Positions 18,737 to 27,720 of a stretch of DNA of 64,000 nt are shown here, one piece after another. Position 1 is the first letter of the stretch. Each line of letters opens with the position of its first letter. The notes below the pieces were generated by a model. That model did no database searches. It was not told the origin of the DNA and saw nothing but the letters and a program-made list of their open reading frames with translations. The translations under genes and the position numbers were made by a program. The stretch lies in contig CAVOZT010000002.1 in assembly GCA_963701375.1 (NCBI GenBank), positions 57,866 to 121,865 of the forward strand, in the 5' to 3' direction. Source of the stretch: CAVXTF01 sp963701375. GTDB taxonomy: Bacteria; Actinomycetota; Acidimicrobiia; Acidimicrobiales; CAVXTF01.

Positions 18737-19777
18737 TCAATGGACGCCCGAACCGGGTACGGAAAGGAAGTCGGCATAGAACAGTCCGAGCGCGAGCGCA
18801 GAGCACAGCCCCGCAAGGATCCAGAACCTGACGATCACCGTTGTCTCGGGCCAGCCGGCGAGCTCGAAGTGATGATGGAGCGGTGCCATCCGGAAGATGC
18901 GGCGTCCGAAGACACGATAAGAGATGACCTGCAGCACGACCGACAACGTCACGATCACGAAAAGCCCGCCGATCACAGGGAGCAGCAACTGCAGGTTCAT
19001 CTGCAAGCAAAGTGCGGCGAGGCCTGCGCCAATTGCCAACGACCCAGTGTCGCCCATGATTATGCGCGCCGGCGCGGCGTTCCACCACAAGAACCCGAGG
19101 CAGGAGCCTGCGAGCGCTACCGCAACCAGGGCCAGATCGAGTGCGGATGCGACGTGATAGATGCTGTAGTGCCTGAATTGCCAGTACCCGATGATGGCAA
19201 GAATCGCGAATCCGAACGTTGCGGAACCTGAGGCGAGGCCGTCGAGCCCGTCGGTGAGGTTCACCGCGCTCGACGTGCCAACCATCACGAAGACCGCCCA
19301 CACGACCCACCCGATGCTTCCGAGGTTCACGCCGATGGAGTCGTAGCGCGTGAAAGACAGCGCCGTGTTGGCTCCCGCCCAGTGCTCAGCGGCGATCGCG
19401 AACCCGATAGCTACGACGAGTTGGGCTCCGAACTTGGCGCGCTTGTTGAGCCCGAGCGACCGACGGCGTGTGACCTTTATGAAGTCGTCGGCGAGGCCGA
19501 TAAGACCCGTCGCGACCACAACGAGGATGACGAGAAAACCTGCTCGTGTGAAAGGCGCGCCGGTCCCCGCATGCCCGACCAGATACCCCGCGACGAGTGC
19601 CGCGAGCATCGCCAGACCTCCCATCGTGGGCGTCCCGGCCTTCGCCTGATGAGTCGCAGGCCCGTCCTCACGGATGGGCTGACCGAATCGTTTCCTGGTC
19701 AGGTAGCCGATGAGCACTGGTGTCCCGAGTGCCGCCGCGACGAGCGCGAGGCCCCCGGACGACATGAGGCTGATCAC
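18737..19777 (-). CDS. mraY: Phospho-N-acetylmuramoyl-pentapeptide-transferase MraY
   Basis: Transfers phospho-MurNAc-pentapeptide to undecaprenyl phosphate, making lipid I. The 346-residue membrane protein has ten hydrophobic stretches. The catalytic motifs are GLADDFIKV, NLTDGLDGLA and PLHHHFELAGW. The GTG at 19777 overlaps the murE stop as GTGA, which fixes the start and leaves no room for murF between the two genes. The preceding cytoplasmic-loop motif ATHQAKAGTPTMGG is also conserved. Confidence 0.95.
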   Translation of the reverse strand: MISLMSSGGLALVAAALGTPVLIGYLTRKRFGQPIREDGPATHQAKAGTPTMGGLAMLAALVAGYLVGHAGTGAPFTRAGFLVILVVVATGLIGLADDFIKVTRRRSLGLNKRAKFGAQLVVAIGFAIAAEHWAGANTALSFTRYDSIGVNLGSIGWVVWAVFVMVGTSSAVNLTDGLDGLASGSATFGFAILAIIGYWQFRHYSIYHVASALDLALVAVALAGSCLGFLWWNAAPARIIMGDTGSLAIGAGLAALCLQMNLQLLLPVIGGLFVIVTLSVVLQVISYRVFGRRIFRMAPLHHHFELAGWPETTVIVRFWILAGLCSALALGLFYADFLSVPGSGVH

Positions 19778-21207
19778 CGAGCGCCCTTGTATACGTGGAT
19801 TCTCCGGCGATCGAGCGACCGCGCCGCAGCGAAACGGGCTTCGGAGCGGTCGTCGAAGGGATAGCGCCGTCCGTTCGCCTCGATGAAAGCCTCGTGACCC
19901 TTGCCGGCAATGATGAGAACGTCGCCCGGGGCCGCCATGTCGAGCGCGAGCGCGAGCGCGGCGCCCCGATCCGGTTCCACGAGCGTCCGTGACCTGTCCG
20001 GAATGCCCACCAGTACCTCTTCGATTATCTCTTCGCGGCGCTCGCCTCGCGGGTTGTCGGAGGTCACCACCACCAGGTCCGCATGGGAATGTGCGACGGC
20101 GCCCATGACGGGTCGTTTCGCACGGTCGCGCTCCCCGCCGCAGCCGAACACGACGAGAACACGCTTGCCAGCCGCCAGCTGCCGCCCGCTCGCAATGGCC
20201 GTCGCAAGCCCGTCCGGGGTGTGTGCGTAGTCGACGATCACGGTCACCGGTCCCGGTACGTCGACCACCTCGAACCTGCCGGGAATCGGCTCGGCGCTTG
20301 CGAGACCCTCTGCGACAGTGTCCTCGGGCACACCGAGCGCGACTGCGCACGTCGCAGCCGCAAGGGCGTTCACGGCGTTGTAAGAACCGGTGAGCCCCAT
20401 CTGCACTCGCCGCCCTCGCCAGCTGAACGCAGTATGACGTGGCGCAACCTCGACGTCGGAGATCTCGGTTATGGAGAACTCCACGGTCGGGATGAGCGGC
20501 TGTGCTATCAGGCGCTGACCCCACGCATCGTCCGCGTTGACGATCGCCATGGCGGCGCGTTCGGGTCGCATCAAGCTCGCCTTCGCGTCGAAGTACTCAT
20601 CCATCGTGTGGTGATAGTCGAGATGGTCCTGGCCGAGGTTCGTGAAGACCGCGGCGGCGAATCGAATCGCGTCGACACGAGACTGAGCGAGCGCGTGCGA
20701 CGACACCTCCATTGCGACCGCCTTGCGACCCGTGTCGCGCGCGTCGGCCAGGAGACGCTGGAGGACGGGGGCCTCGGGAGTGGTGCGCTCTCCGTCAAGG
20801 GTGCCGACGACGGTGGTCGGCATGCCGTGTACGTCGAGGATCGCGCCGAGAAGGTGAGTGACGGTCGTCTTGCCGTTGGTGCCGGTGACGCCGATCACCG
20901 TGAGCGACTTGTCCGGGTGTCCCTCCAATGTCGCGGCCGCGTGGGCCATCGACGTCCGCGCTTTTCCGGGGCCGACGATGACTTGAGGCACGTCAACGTC
21001 CACCTGCCGCTCTGCGAGAACCGCTACGGCGCCTCGGCTCACCGCTTCAGCGGCGAACTCGTGGCCGTCTTCGACCGTCCCGGGAAGACAGCAGAAAAGC
21101 ACCCCGGGTCCGGCGTGCCGGCTGTCGAGCTCGATGGAGGTCACCTCGACCGAGGCGACGTCGCCGACGCTCCGGTGGACGTCGACCCCCTCGAGCAGCA
21201 AGTCCAT
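19774..21207 (-). CDS. murE: UDP-MurNAc-tripeptide synthetase MurE, meso-DAP adding type
   Basis: An ATP-dependent ligase that adds the third stem residue. In the 477-residue product the ATP loop GTNGKTT is at 109-115 and the central domain includes NLGQDHLDYH. The C-terminal DNPR motif (SDNPRGERREE) is the accepted marker for meso-diaminopimelate rather than lysine. This agrees with the complete dap gene set in the window. The ATG at 21207 is chosen because the family fold starts there; the frame is open up to 21318. The stop codon overlaps the mraY GTG. Confidence 0.94.
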   Translation of the reverse strand: MDLLLEGVDVHRSVGDVASVEVTSIELDSRHAGPGVLFCCLPGTVEDGHEFAAEAVSRGAVAVLAERQVDVDVPQVIVGPGKARTSMAHAAATLEGHPDKSLTVIGVTGTNGKTTVTHLLGAILDVHGMPTTVVGTLDGERTTPEAPVLQRLLADARDTGRKAVAMEVSSHALAQSRVDAIRFAAAVFTNLGQDHLDYHHTMDEYFDAKASLMRPERAAMAIVNADDAWGQRLIAQPLIPTVEFSITEISDVEVAPRHTAFSWRGRRVQMGLTGSYNAVNALAAATCAVALGVPEDTVAEGLASAEPIPGRFEVVDVPGPVTVIVDYAHTPDGLATAIASGRQLAAGKRVLVVFGCGGERDRAKRPVMGAVAHSHADLVVVTSDNPRGERREEIIEEVLVGIPDRSRTLVEPDRGAALALALDMAAPGDVLIIAGKGHEAFIEANGRRYPFDDRSEARFAAARSLDRRRIHVYKGAR

Positions 21208-21238
21208 CCGCACTCTTGTCGCTCCTCGAACTGGCTGG

Positions 21239-23221
21239 TCACGGGCTCCTGGCGTTTTGCCCGGCCGACTGGCCGATCGTACCGGGCGACCCAGGTGCAG
21301 AAGCGGTGCCTGTGACAACGCTGCCAGAATTCGGGGCCGGACCGGAGGCCCGCGATCCCGTCGTCCCGACCCCTCCAGCGGTTCCGGTCGAAATCGTGAA
21401 GCTCGTGGTGGCGGCGGTCTGCAGTCCCTGAGCTTGTCCTTGGGACTGTCCTTGAGACGGGGGGATCCCGTAACGCTGAAGCGCGTAGGTCATCACCTGC
21501 GAGAACACAGGTGCGGCCACCGTGCCCCCGAAGATCGGTGTGGGCCTGTTCAGGACGACGATCGCAGATAGTGATGGATTTTGAGCAGGGGCGAATCCGG
21601 TGAAGGTCGCCATGTAGGCACCCGGCACGTACCCCGGCGCCTTCGTATTGGGGATCTGGGCCGTGCCCGTCTTTCCGGCGACCGCATAGCCCTGCACTGC
21701 TGCGCCTGGCGCCGTGCCGTCGGTCACGACTTGCTCGAGCATGCCGGTCAGCTGGGAGGTCACACTGGCAGAAAGGACACGGTGTTCTTTAGGCATGCTC
21801 AGTCCACGGACCGAACCGTCTGGTTCGACGACCGCCTGGACGAGACGCGGCGGAACGAACTCGCCTCCCGTCGCCACCGAATTCATCATGTCGAGAATCT
21901 GCATCGGCGTGACGGCGGTGTTCTGACCGATGGCGGTTGAGGCAAGGTCCGTCTGTCCCCATTTGCCGAGAGGCTCGACGATCCCTGCCGACTCACCCGG
22001 AAACTGGAGCCCTGTCGACTGTCCGACCCCGAGTTGTTGCATCTGGTCGAAGATCTTCTTGGAGCCCAGGTCCACGGCCATCTTGATCGTCCCGAGATTG
22101 GAGGACTGTGCCAGTACCTGAGTCGCAGACAGGTGCTCGAAACCGTGGACTTCGGCGTCGTGGAACACCGACCCGTCGATGACCATGTCCGGGGGGATCG
22201 TGATCTCGCTTTGAGGCGTGATGAGTCCCGCTTGCAGCGCCGCCGAAAAGGTGACCAGCTTGAACACCGATCCGGGCTCGTACACACTCGTAAGTGCCAG
22301 GTTCTGATTCGCCTCACTCACCCGGTGTGTGGACGGACGGGACACAAGATTGGCCATCGCGAGGATGTCGCCGGTATGTACGTTCATGATCACGACGGTC
22401 CCGCTGATCGCGTGCGAGGAGACCAGGGCCGAGCTGAGCGCCTGTTCGGCGACGTACTGCAGTGGTTCGTCGAGAGTCAGCTCTACGCCGGCGCCGTTGT
22501 GACCCGATGATCCACTTACCGGAGCGTCGGGAAGAACGACTCCCGACGGGGACTCCTCATTGGTGAGGGTCCCGCTCCGGCCCGACAGAAGAGAGTCGTA
22601 CTGATACTCGAGGCCAGATGCCCCGCTCCCGTCACCTCCGACGCCTCCTATCACCGAGGACGCAAGGGGTGTGGAGGGTTCCACCCTCTGTGTGGCGGGA
22701 AGGATGTTGATTCCCTGGAGATTCAGGTTCTCGACCGCTTGCGCAACCTGCGTGTCGACGAGTCGCGCCAAGTAGACGAAGCCGGAGTTCTCGGTCAGCT
22801 TGGACTGGATCGTTGATACGGGCTGATTCAGTACCGGCGCGAGCTCTCGAGCTTCCGATTTGGCATCGTGGATGATGAACGGGTCAGCGATGACGGCTGA
22901 CCGTTGCACGGAGATGGCGAGCACGGCGCCGTCGCGGTCGTAGATACCTCCGCGCACGGCGGGCACGTGTTGCACCGTCTTCACTTGCCCGGCGGCGAGT
23001 GAGCTGAAGTGCGGACCCGACAGATCCTGCACCTGAACGAGACGACCCGCGAGAGCCAGGAAGGCGACGAGCACCACGAGCCTCATCAACCGGATCCTTC
23101 TGTCTGACGCGCTATCAGGGTCGCGTCGACGCCTTCTCCTGACGCGAGGTGCCTTTTGTACGGCGCGACCCGTTGGTGCGCGCCGGGCTCGGCCTGTGGA
23201 GCGGAGGTCGCCGCCCCTCAA
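21239..23221 (-). CDS. ftsI: Septal penicillin-binding protein FtsI (class B PBP)
   Basis: A D,D-transpeptidase that cross-links septal peptidoglycan and works with FtsW. The 660-residue product has a basic cytoplasmic start, one membrane anchor near 46-62 and a dimerisation domain starting RGGIYDRDG. The transpeptidase domain has the active-site Ser in GSVFK, the SSN motif in AQSSNLG and the KTG motif in AGKTGTAQ. A TTG start at 23221 overlaps the ftsL stop as TTGA, which supports it over later starts. About 70 residues of Gly/Ser/Thr-rich sequence follow the catalytic domain, with a GQSQGQAQG repeat. Confidence 0.94.
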   Translation of the reverse strand: MRGGDLRSTGRARRAPTGRAVQKAPRVRRRRRRDPDSASDRRIRLMRLVVLVAFLALAGRLVQVQDLSGPHFSSLAAGQVKTVQHVPAVRGGIYDRDGAVLAISVQRSAVIADPFIIHDAKSEARELAPVLNQPVSTIQSKLTENSGFVYLARLVDTQVAQAVENLNLQGINILPATQRVEPSTPLASSVIGGVGGDGSGASGLEYQYDSLLSGRSGTLTNEESPSGVVLPDAPVSGSSGHNGAGVELTLDEPLQYVAEQALSSALVSSHAISGTVVIMNVHTGDILAMANLVSRPSTHRVSEANQNLALTSVYEPGSVFKLVTFSAALQAGLITPQSEITIPPDMVIDGSVFHDAEVHGFEHLSATQVLAQSSNLGTIKMAVDLGSKKIFDQMQQLGVGQSTGLQFPGESAGIVEPLGKWGQTDLASTAIGQNTAVTPMQILDMMNSVATGGEFVPPRLVQAVVEPDGSVRGLSMPKEHRVLSASVTSQLTGMLEQVVTDGTAPGAAVQGYAVAGKTGTAQIPNTKAPGYVPGAYMATFTGFAPAQNPSLSAIVVLNRPTPIFGGTVAAPVFSQVMTYALQRYGIPPSQGQSQGQAQGLQTAATTSFTISTGTAGGVGTTGSRASGPAPNSGSVVTGTASAPGSPGTIGQSAGQNARSP

Positions 23222-23868
23222 GGGGCACCCGGTGTGCCGGTTGTCGCCCCCGCTGCTCTTGTCTGCTTGGTCGGGTTCGTCGCCCTGGTCGGGTTCTTTG
23301 CGTTAGTCGCGTTCGTCGCTTTGGTGGGGTTGGTCGTGTGGGTCGTGTGGGACTGCGTTCCACCGGGCAGCGCGACGGCAGGCAGGTCGGAAATCTTGGA
23401 CGGAACGACCAGGCCGAGCTGACGCGCCGCCGCCATCACCGACGACGGCTGCTCTTCGTTCGCGATCTGGAGCTCCAGGTCGAGTCTCTTCGTCTGGGCC
23501 GCAGCGACGTCTGCCTGAAGGCTGGACAGCCGCACCTGACCCTGAGCGAGGTAAGCCTGAGCGCCGGCCACAGAGAGGAGGCTGCCAAGAACCAGAGCCG
23601 GCCCGATGAAAACGGCCCGACGGGCAAGACGACTGGTGCGCTTGGGCGCCGGCCGCACGACGCGAAGATCTCTGCGCCCTTCGGGAGCCGGGATCTCGAC
23701 CCCTGCGTCAATCGGCTCGATCGTTGAGTCGAGCCTCGAGCCCTGTGAGTCGAGCGCTTCAGCGGTTCGGTAAGCGAGGGGGCGGCGGGATTGGGCAGGC
23801 GCTTGCAGGTGGGCGCGACGCACGTGGGCGCGACGCGTATTCGGAGAGACTGCGGTCGCCGCCATCAT
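23218..23868 (-). CDS. ftsL: FtsL-like cell division protein
   Basis: A 216-residue bitopic protein between rsmH and ftsI, the canonical ftsL position. It has a basic cytoplasmic region, one membrane helix near residues 85-107 and a short coiled coil (LSSLQADVAAAQTKRLDLE). A long Thr/Asn/Lys-rich tail follows, with repeats such as NPTKATNATNAKNPT. FtsL is poorly conserved in sequence, so the call rests on position and topology. The ATG overlaps the rsmH stop (ATGA) and its stop overlaps the ftsI start. Its partners would be FtsQ and a DivIC/FtsB-like protein, not found in this window. Confidence 0.8.
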   Translation of the reverse strand: MMAATAVSPNTRRAHVRRAHLQAPAQSRRPLAYRTAEALDSQGSRLDSTIEPIDAGVEIPAPEGRRDLRVVRPAPKRTSRLARRAVFIGPALVLGSLLSVAGAQAYLAQGQVRLSSLQADVAAAQTKRLDLELQIANEEQPSSVMAAARQLGLVVPSKISDLPAVALPGGTQSHTTHTTNPTKATNATNAKNPTRATNPTKQTRAAGATTGTPGAP

Positions 23869-24839
23869 TCACCGTCGCCCGACGGGTCACCGGCGGTCGA
23901 CCCCGTACGAACCAGCACCCGGAGCCTTGCGCTCTCGGCTCTTGGATTCCTCTCGACCTCCGCCTGCGTGGACTTCCGAGCACCGCGACGGACCAGACGC
24001 CCTATCGGGATCGCGCCACACGCGCACGGCAAACCCGGAGGGCAGACGCAACCCCCGGTCTCGGCTCGAGCGAACGCCGCCTTTACTATCCGGTCCTCTC
24101 CCGAGTGGTACGCGATCGCCACGCACCGGCCTTCGGGACGCAACGCCGTTATCGCCATAGGGAGCACCTCGGTCAGCTGCTCGAGCTCGTCGTTCACTGC
24201 AATCCGCAGAGCCTGGAAGACGCGTGCAGCCGGGTTCCCCCGTCGTCTGAGCGCCGCCGGTGTGGCGGCGCTCACTGCGTCCGCGAGTTGGCCCGTCGTC
24301 GTGTAAGGGCGGCCGGCCACGAGCCGCCTCGCGAGGCGCGATGCGTTCCTCCCCTCCCCGTTTGCTACGAACATCCGGGTGAGAGTCTCCGCAGAGAGGT
24401 TGTTGACTAGGTCGGCGGCGGTCGGCGAGTCCGGGTCGGTCGGGTCCATACGCATATCGAGCGGCCCGTCCCGACGGTAGGAAAAGCCCCGGTCCCCTCG
24501 CTCGATCTGAGGAGAGCTCACCCCGAGGTCGAACAGGACTCCGGACAGCTCACCTTCGTTTACCCCTTCGGACTCGGCGACCTCGACGAGTCGGTCGAAC
24601 CGTGCGTGATGCACGCTGGCGCGTTTGCCGTAGGGCGCGAGCCTGGAACGTGCTGCGGATACGGCGTCAGGGTCCCTGTCTATGCCGATGATCCGGAGAT
24701 GCTCGTTGGCGTCCAGGATCGCGGCCGCGTGTCCGCCGCCGCCCACCGTTGCGTCAACGACAGCGCCAGGAGGTACCTCTGACATGGCGTCGGCCACTTC
24801 TGCTTTCATCACCGGTTCGTGCTCGTATCCCTGGATCAT
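23865..24839 (-). CDS. rsmH: 16S rRNA (cytosine-1402 N4)-methyltransferase RsmH (MraW)
   Basis: A SAM-dependent methyltransferase for C1402 of 16S rRNA. The 324-residue product shows the HEPVM start motif, the SAM-binding loop VDATVGGGGHA, LFDLGVSSPQ, GFSYRRDGPLDMRM and the C-terminal YHSGEDRIVK. The frame is open far upstream, but homology begins at the ATG at 24839, about 185 bp after mraZ. A Cys-rich insert (GGCVCPPGLPCACG) near residue 275 is seen in many actinobacterial members. Confidence 0.95.
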   Translation of the reverse strand: MIQGYEHEPVMKAEVADAMSEVPPGAVVDATVGGGGHAAAILDANEHLRIIGIDRDPDAVSAARSRLAPYGKRASVHHARFDRLVEVAESEGVNEGELSGVLFDLGVSSPQIERGDRGFSYRRDGPLDMRMDPTDPDSPTAADLVNNLSAETLTRMFVANGEGRNASRLARRLVAGRPYTTTGQLADAVSAATPAALRRRGNPAARVFQALRIAVNDELEQLTEVLPMAITALRPEGRCVAIAYHSGEDRIVKAAFARAETGGCVCPPGLPCACGAIPIGRLVRRGARKSTQAEVERNPRAESARLRVLVRTGSTAGDPSGDGE

Positions 24840-25024
24840 CCGCAGTCCCTCGACCGATGACACGCTTTCCGGGTGGTAACCCGGGCGATTCGGTGGGAAG
24901 AGGGCGGAGGAGGGTACTTCCACCGCACCGATCGAGGGACTGCGCATGGGCCAGGATTTGTCGCTCGGGTTCTCGTGTTTTGCCTCTCGCTCTGCAATGC
25001 TCGAATAAGTGAGCGTTCGAAACC

Positions 25025-25444
25025 TCAGATGTTCGTGCCCTCCAGCATCTGCGCGTTGGCGAACGCGGCCTTCTCGCCGTACTTCGCTGGAGCCCAGAGC
25101 TCGACCTTGTCGATCGCTCCGATCACGAGCACGTCGTCGTCCAGTCCGGCCCAGTTGCGCGACGCCGGCGGGATCGGGATTCGGCCCTGCGCGTCGAATG
25201 TCACCTCGGAGGTGGACGCCGCCCACACCCGGGCAATCATCCTGTCGTCCTGTGAGCCCTTCGACCTCACGAGCATGGCTGCTTTGTGTTCCTCCATGTC
25301 GCCCTTGTCGAACAGCGCCAGGCAGCCGTCGACATGGCTCGTCAAGAACGCGCTCTCCCCGAACTCCGCCCGGAGCTTGGCCGGAAGGATCAGCCGACCC
25401 TTGGCGTCGAGGGACCTCTCGAAGTTGCCGTAAAACGTCGCCAT
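25025..25444 (-). CDS. mraZ: Transcriptional regulator MraZ
   Basis: A 139-residue protein with two tandem SpoVT-AbrB-like half-domains, marked by DAKGRLILPAKLR near residue 13 and DAQGRIPIPPASR near residue 83. MraZ is the first dcw gene in most bacteria and regulates its own operon by binding repeated TGGGN pentamers, a pattern present just upstream. The ATG is at 25444. Transcription would run leftwards through the whole cell-wall cluster. Confidence 0.95.
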   Translation of the reverse strand: MATFYGNFERSLDAKGRLILPAKLRAEFGESAFLTSHVDGCLALFDKGDMEEHKAAMLVRSKGSQDDRMIARVWAASTSEVTFDAQGRIPIPPASRNWAGLDDDVLVIGAIDKVELWAPAKYGEKAAFANAQMLEGTNI

Positions 25445-25509
25445 ATCGCCTCTGGTCCCCCACCACGCTCCCCCGGGATGCTCGGGTTCCTCCCCCTGCT
25501 ACCACTAAT

Positions 25510-25534
25510 CACCACCCTAACCCACCTACCCCCA
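25510..25534 (-). promoter_or_regulatory. Putative MraZ operator: three pentamers in 10-bp steps
   Basis: On the minus strand, about 65-90 bp upstream of mraZ, the pentamers TGGGG (25530-25534), TGGGT (25520-25524) and TGGTG (25510-25514) are each separated by exactly five bases. E. coli MraZ is known to bind TGGGN repeats with 5-nt spacers, so this matches an autoregulatory operator. Confidence 0.7.
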
Positions 25535-25711
25535 CATAGCAACAGCGCCGGGAATCTTTCGCCTTGATGCCGCGCGCCCGCCGTGGCGTCGTATGGTCAG
25601 CCCCTACGCGGCCAGTTCCGCTCCACGAATTTCGTGAGTCCTGAAGCCGATCCGTCTGCTGAAACGACCCGTTTCTGAAGCAGATCCGACAGAACGCGTT
25701 CGAGAGGTGAG
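25535..25711. other. Intergenic region between mraZ and the divergent carboxypeptidase gene
   Basis: Together with the operator, this is a 267-bp divergent promoter region. I see no further gene. The plus-strand gene has an AGGTGAG site directly before its ATG. The palindrome GAACGCGTTC at 25692-25701 is not a LexA box because its arms are too close. Confidence 0.4.
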
Positions 25712-26917
25712 ATGCGCGCAGTTCGGTACGTAGCTGTTCTCGTGGTGCTGTTGCTGATAGCGGCCGGCGTCGTCGTGGGGATCCGATGGACCAGACCGGT
25801 GCCGGCACCAACCTTTCATGCAGAGGTGGTCAAGAGCGTCGTGCTTCCGGGTAGCGCACCACACCTCCCGTGGCCGACGGTCGGGTCGGCCGCTGTGGGT
25901 GTCGACGGTCTAGGGATCATCGGCAGCTACGGGTCAAGCTCACCGCAGCCGATCGCCAGCATCGCGAAGGTGATGACGGCGGAGGTGATACTCCACGATC
26001 ACCCACTGTCGGTGGGAGACAGCGGTCCGAACATCTCGTTCAGCGCCGCCGATGTCGCCACTTACATGACCGACCTTGCGCAGAACCAGTCGGTGATAAA
26101 GGTGATCGCGGGCGAATCGTTGACGGAGCTTCAGGCTCTGCAGGCTCTGTTGATCCCGTCGGCGAACAACATCGCGATTCGACTCGCGCAGTGGGATTCC
26201 TCGAGCGTCAGTGCCTTCGTGACGAAGATGACCTCGACGGCCGCCCACCTCGGCCTCAAGGGGAGCACCTTCACGGATCCAAGTGGTCTCGAGGACTCGA
26301 CGTCGAGCACGACGACGGACCTGATCAGTCTCGGTGAAGCGGCGATGACTAACCCGGTCTTCGCCGCCATCGTGAAGATGCCACAGGTGACGCTGCCCTA
26401 CAACGGAACTGTTTACAACTTCGACTACGACCTCGGACGCGACGGGATAATTGGCATCAAGACCGGGTCGGACGCATCCGCCGGTGGCTGTTTCCTGTTC
26501 GAGTCGGTCGGCAGCGTGGCTGGCCGCCACGTGAAGGTCGTCGGGGTCGTGCTCGGGCAGCAGACTTCTAGTCCCATTACAGCCGCCCTGAACGACGCGA
26601 AGGCACTCGCCACAGCTGCATTGCGCTCTCTTCACCAGCTTTCAGCGATTCCGCGTGGACTCGTCGTCGGCCATATCACCACGCAGTGGAAGAGCTCGGT
26701 GGCCGTGGCCACTGCTGGCGCACTGAGCGTCTTCGGTTGGTCCGGACAGCAATTTGCGGTCACTCTCGTGCAACCCGCTCGCCTGCCGGCGCACATCACG
26801 TCGGGAGTTCGGATCGGAACTCTCGTTCTCGAGGTCCCGGGCCGGTCTCTAAGCACCCCTGTAGAAGCCATGGGCACGATCACAGGGCCAACGGACTCCT
26901 GGCGCCTCGAGCACTGA
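25712..26917 (+). CDS. Serine-type D-alanyl-D-alanine carboxypeptidase (PBP5/S11 family)
   Basis: A 401-residue low-molecular-weight penicillin-binding protein that would trim the terminal D-Ala of stem peptides outside the membrane. A signal anchor covers residues 5-22. The S11 motifs are SIAK (Ser83, Lys86), SAN at 150-152 and KTG at 250-252. After the catalytic domain, a beta-rich C-terminal domain of about 100 residues lacks an obvious membrane anchor. It is divergent from mraZ. A paralogue lies at 44378-45952. Confidence 0.88.
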   Translation: MRAVRYVAVLVVLLLIAAGVVVGIRWTRPVPAPTFHAEVVKSVVLPGSAPHLPWPTVGSAAVGVDGLGIIGSYGSSSPQPIASIAKVMTAEVILHDHPLSVGDSGPNISFSAADVATYMTDLAQNQSVIKVIAGESLTELQALQALLIPSANNIAIRLAQWDSSSVSAFVTKMTSTAAHLGLKGSTFTDPSGLEDSTSSTTTDLISLGEAAMTNPVFAAIVKMPQVTLPYNGTVYNFDYDLGRDGIIGIKTGSDASAGGCFLFESVGSVAGRHVKVVGVVLGQQTSSPITAALNDAKALATAALRSLHQLSAIPRGLVVGHITTQWKSSVAVATAGALSVFGWSGQQFAVTLVQPARLPAHITSGVRIGTLVLEVPGRSLSTPVEAMGTITGPTDSWRLEH

Positions 26918-26958
26918 CCTGACGACATAGAAGTGACGACAAAGAAGTGACGTCTGGG

Positions 26959-27720
26959 TCAGGCGGCTCCCGTTCCAGCTCCGGCTCCGGCTCCGGCGAG
27001 ACCGCCTCCGGTAACCGCCAACATCACGGACCGAGCGACGCGCTCGAGGATCGCGGTGCGCTCACCTGAATCGGATCCGGCGGATGCAACTGCTTCGACG
27101 AGACAAGTGGATTCGGCGGCCAGAAACGTATCGATGTCTCGGAGGTCGGCAGAATCGCATCCTTCTACGGGCAGATCCGAGACACGAACCGGATCCAAGG
27201 GGCTTACCGTGTGAAACCGCGCGCCGGCGCGGTTCCTACGTTGGGCAAGGCCCACCAGCTTTCGGCTTCTCCATCGCACCTCGCCCGGCCCGACTCCGGC
27301 AAAGCAGATGACGTCAGACCATCTACTGCGTGCCAGACGACCGCTGTGAACCTCGAGATCATCGACGCCAAGGTCGCCGAGCGCCTCGAGCCACGCAGTC
27401 CCGAGCCATCCGGACGAACGCACGACGTCGTCGTCCCAGAGGGGATCGCCTCTCGGGAGCCAGACGTCGACCCATACCTGTGCGCCCGGCGTGACCAGAA
27501 CTGCCCCGCCACCGCTAGAGCGACGAGCGATCTCGAGGCTTTTCGCATCGACTCTGAGGTCCCCCTGAGACGATCCGAGGACAACGGTTGGATAGCCGAT
27601 CACATCGCAAAGGGCCACGACCCGTTCGGCACGAAACTCATCGCTCGGCCATGGCCCGTGCAGATCTGCGGCCGTGCCGGTGCGATGTTCTACGAGCCAC
27701 GCCGCGGCGGGCGGCGGCAT
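26959..27720 (-). CDS. Lipoate--protein ligase A family protein
   Basis: A 253-residue member of the biotin/lipoate A/B ligase fold. The recognisable core is RRSSGGGAVLVTPGAQVWVD, equivalent to the RR.SGGG.V motif of LplA, followed later by RKLVGLAQRR, which contains the conserved Lys. It would attach lipoyl or octanoyl groups to carrier domains, though octanoyltransferase activity is equally possible. The ATG at 27720 overlaps the stop of the upstream HNH gene (TGATG). The last 15 residues are a Gly/Ala repeat (AGAGAGAGTGAA). Confidence 0.8.
   Translation of the reverse strand: MPPPAAAWLVEHRTGTAADLHGPWPSDEFRAERVVALCDVIGYPTVVLGSSQGDLRVDAKSLEIARRSSGGGAVLVTPGAQVWVDVWLPRGDPLWDDDVVRSSGWLGTAWLEALGDLGVDDLEVHSGRLARSRWSDVICFAGVGPGEVRWRSRKLVGLAQRRNRAGARFHTVSPLDPVRVSDLPVEGCDSADLRDIDTFLAAESTCLVEAVASAGSDSGERTAILERVARSVMLAVTGGGLAGAGAGAGTGAA

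Noticed and set aside
25692..25701. GAACGCGTTC palindrome as a LexA box
   Set aside because: LexA boxes need four bases between GAAC and GTTC; here there are two, and the downstream gene is a cell-wall enzyme.
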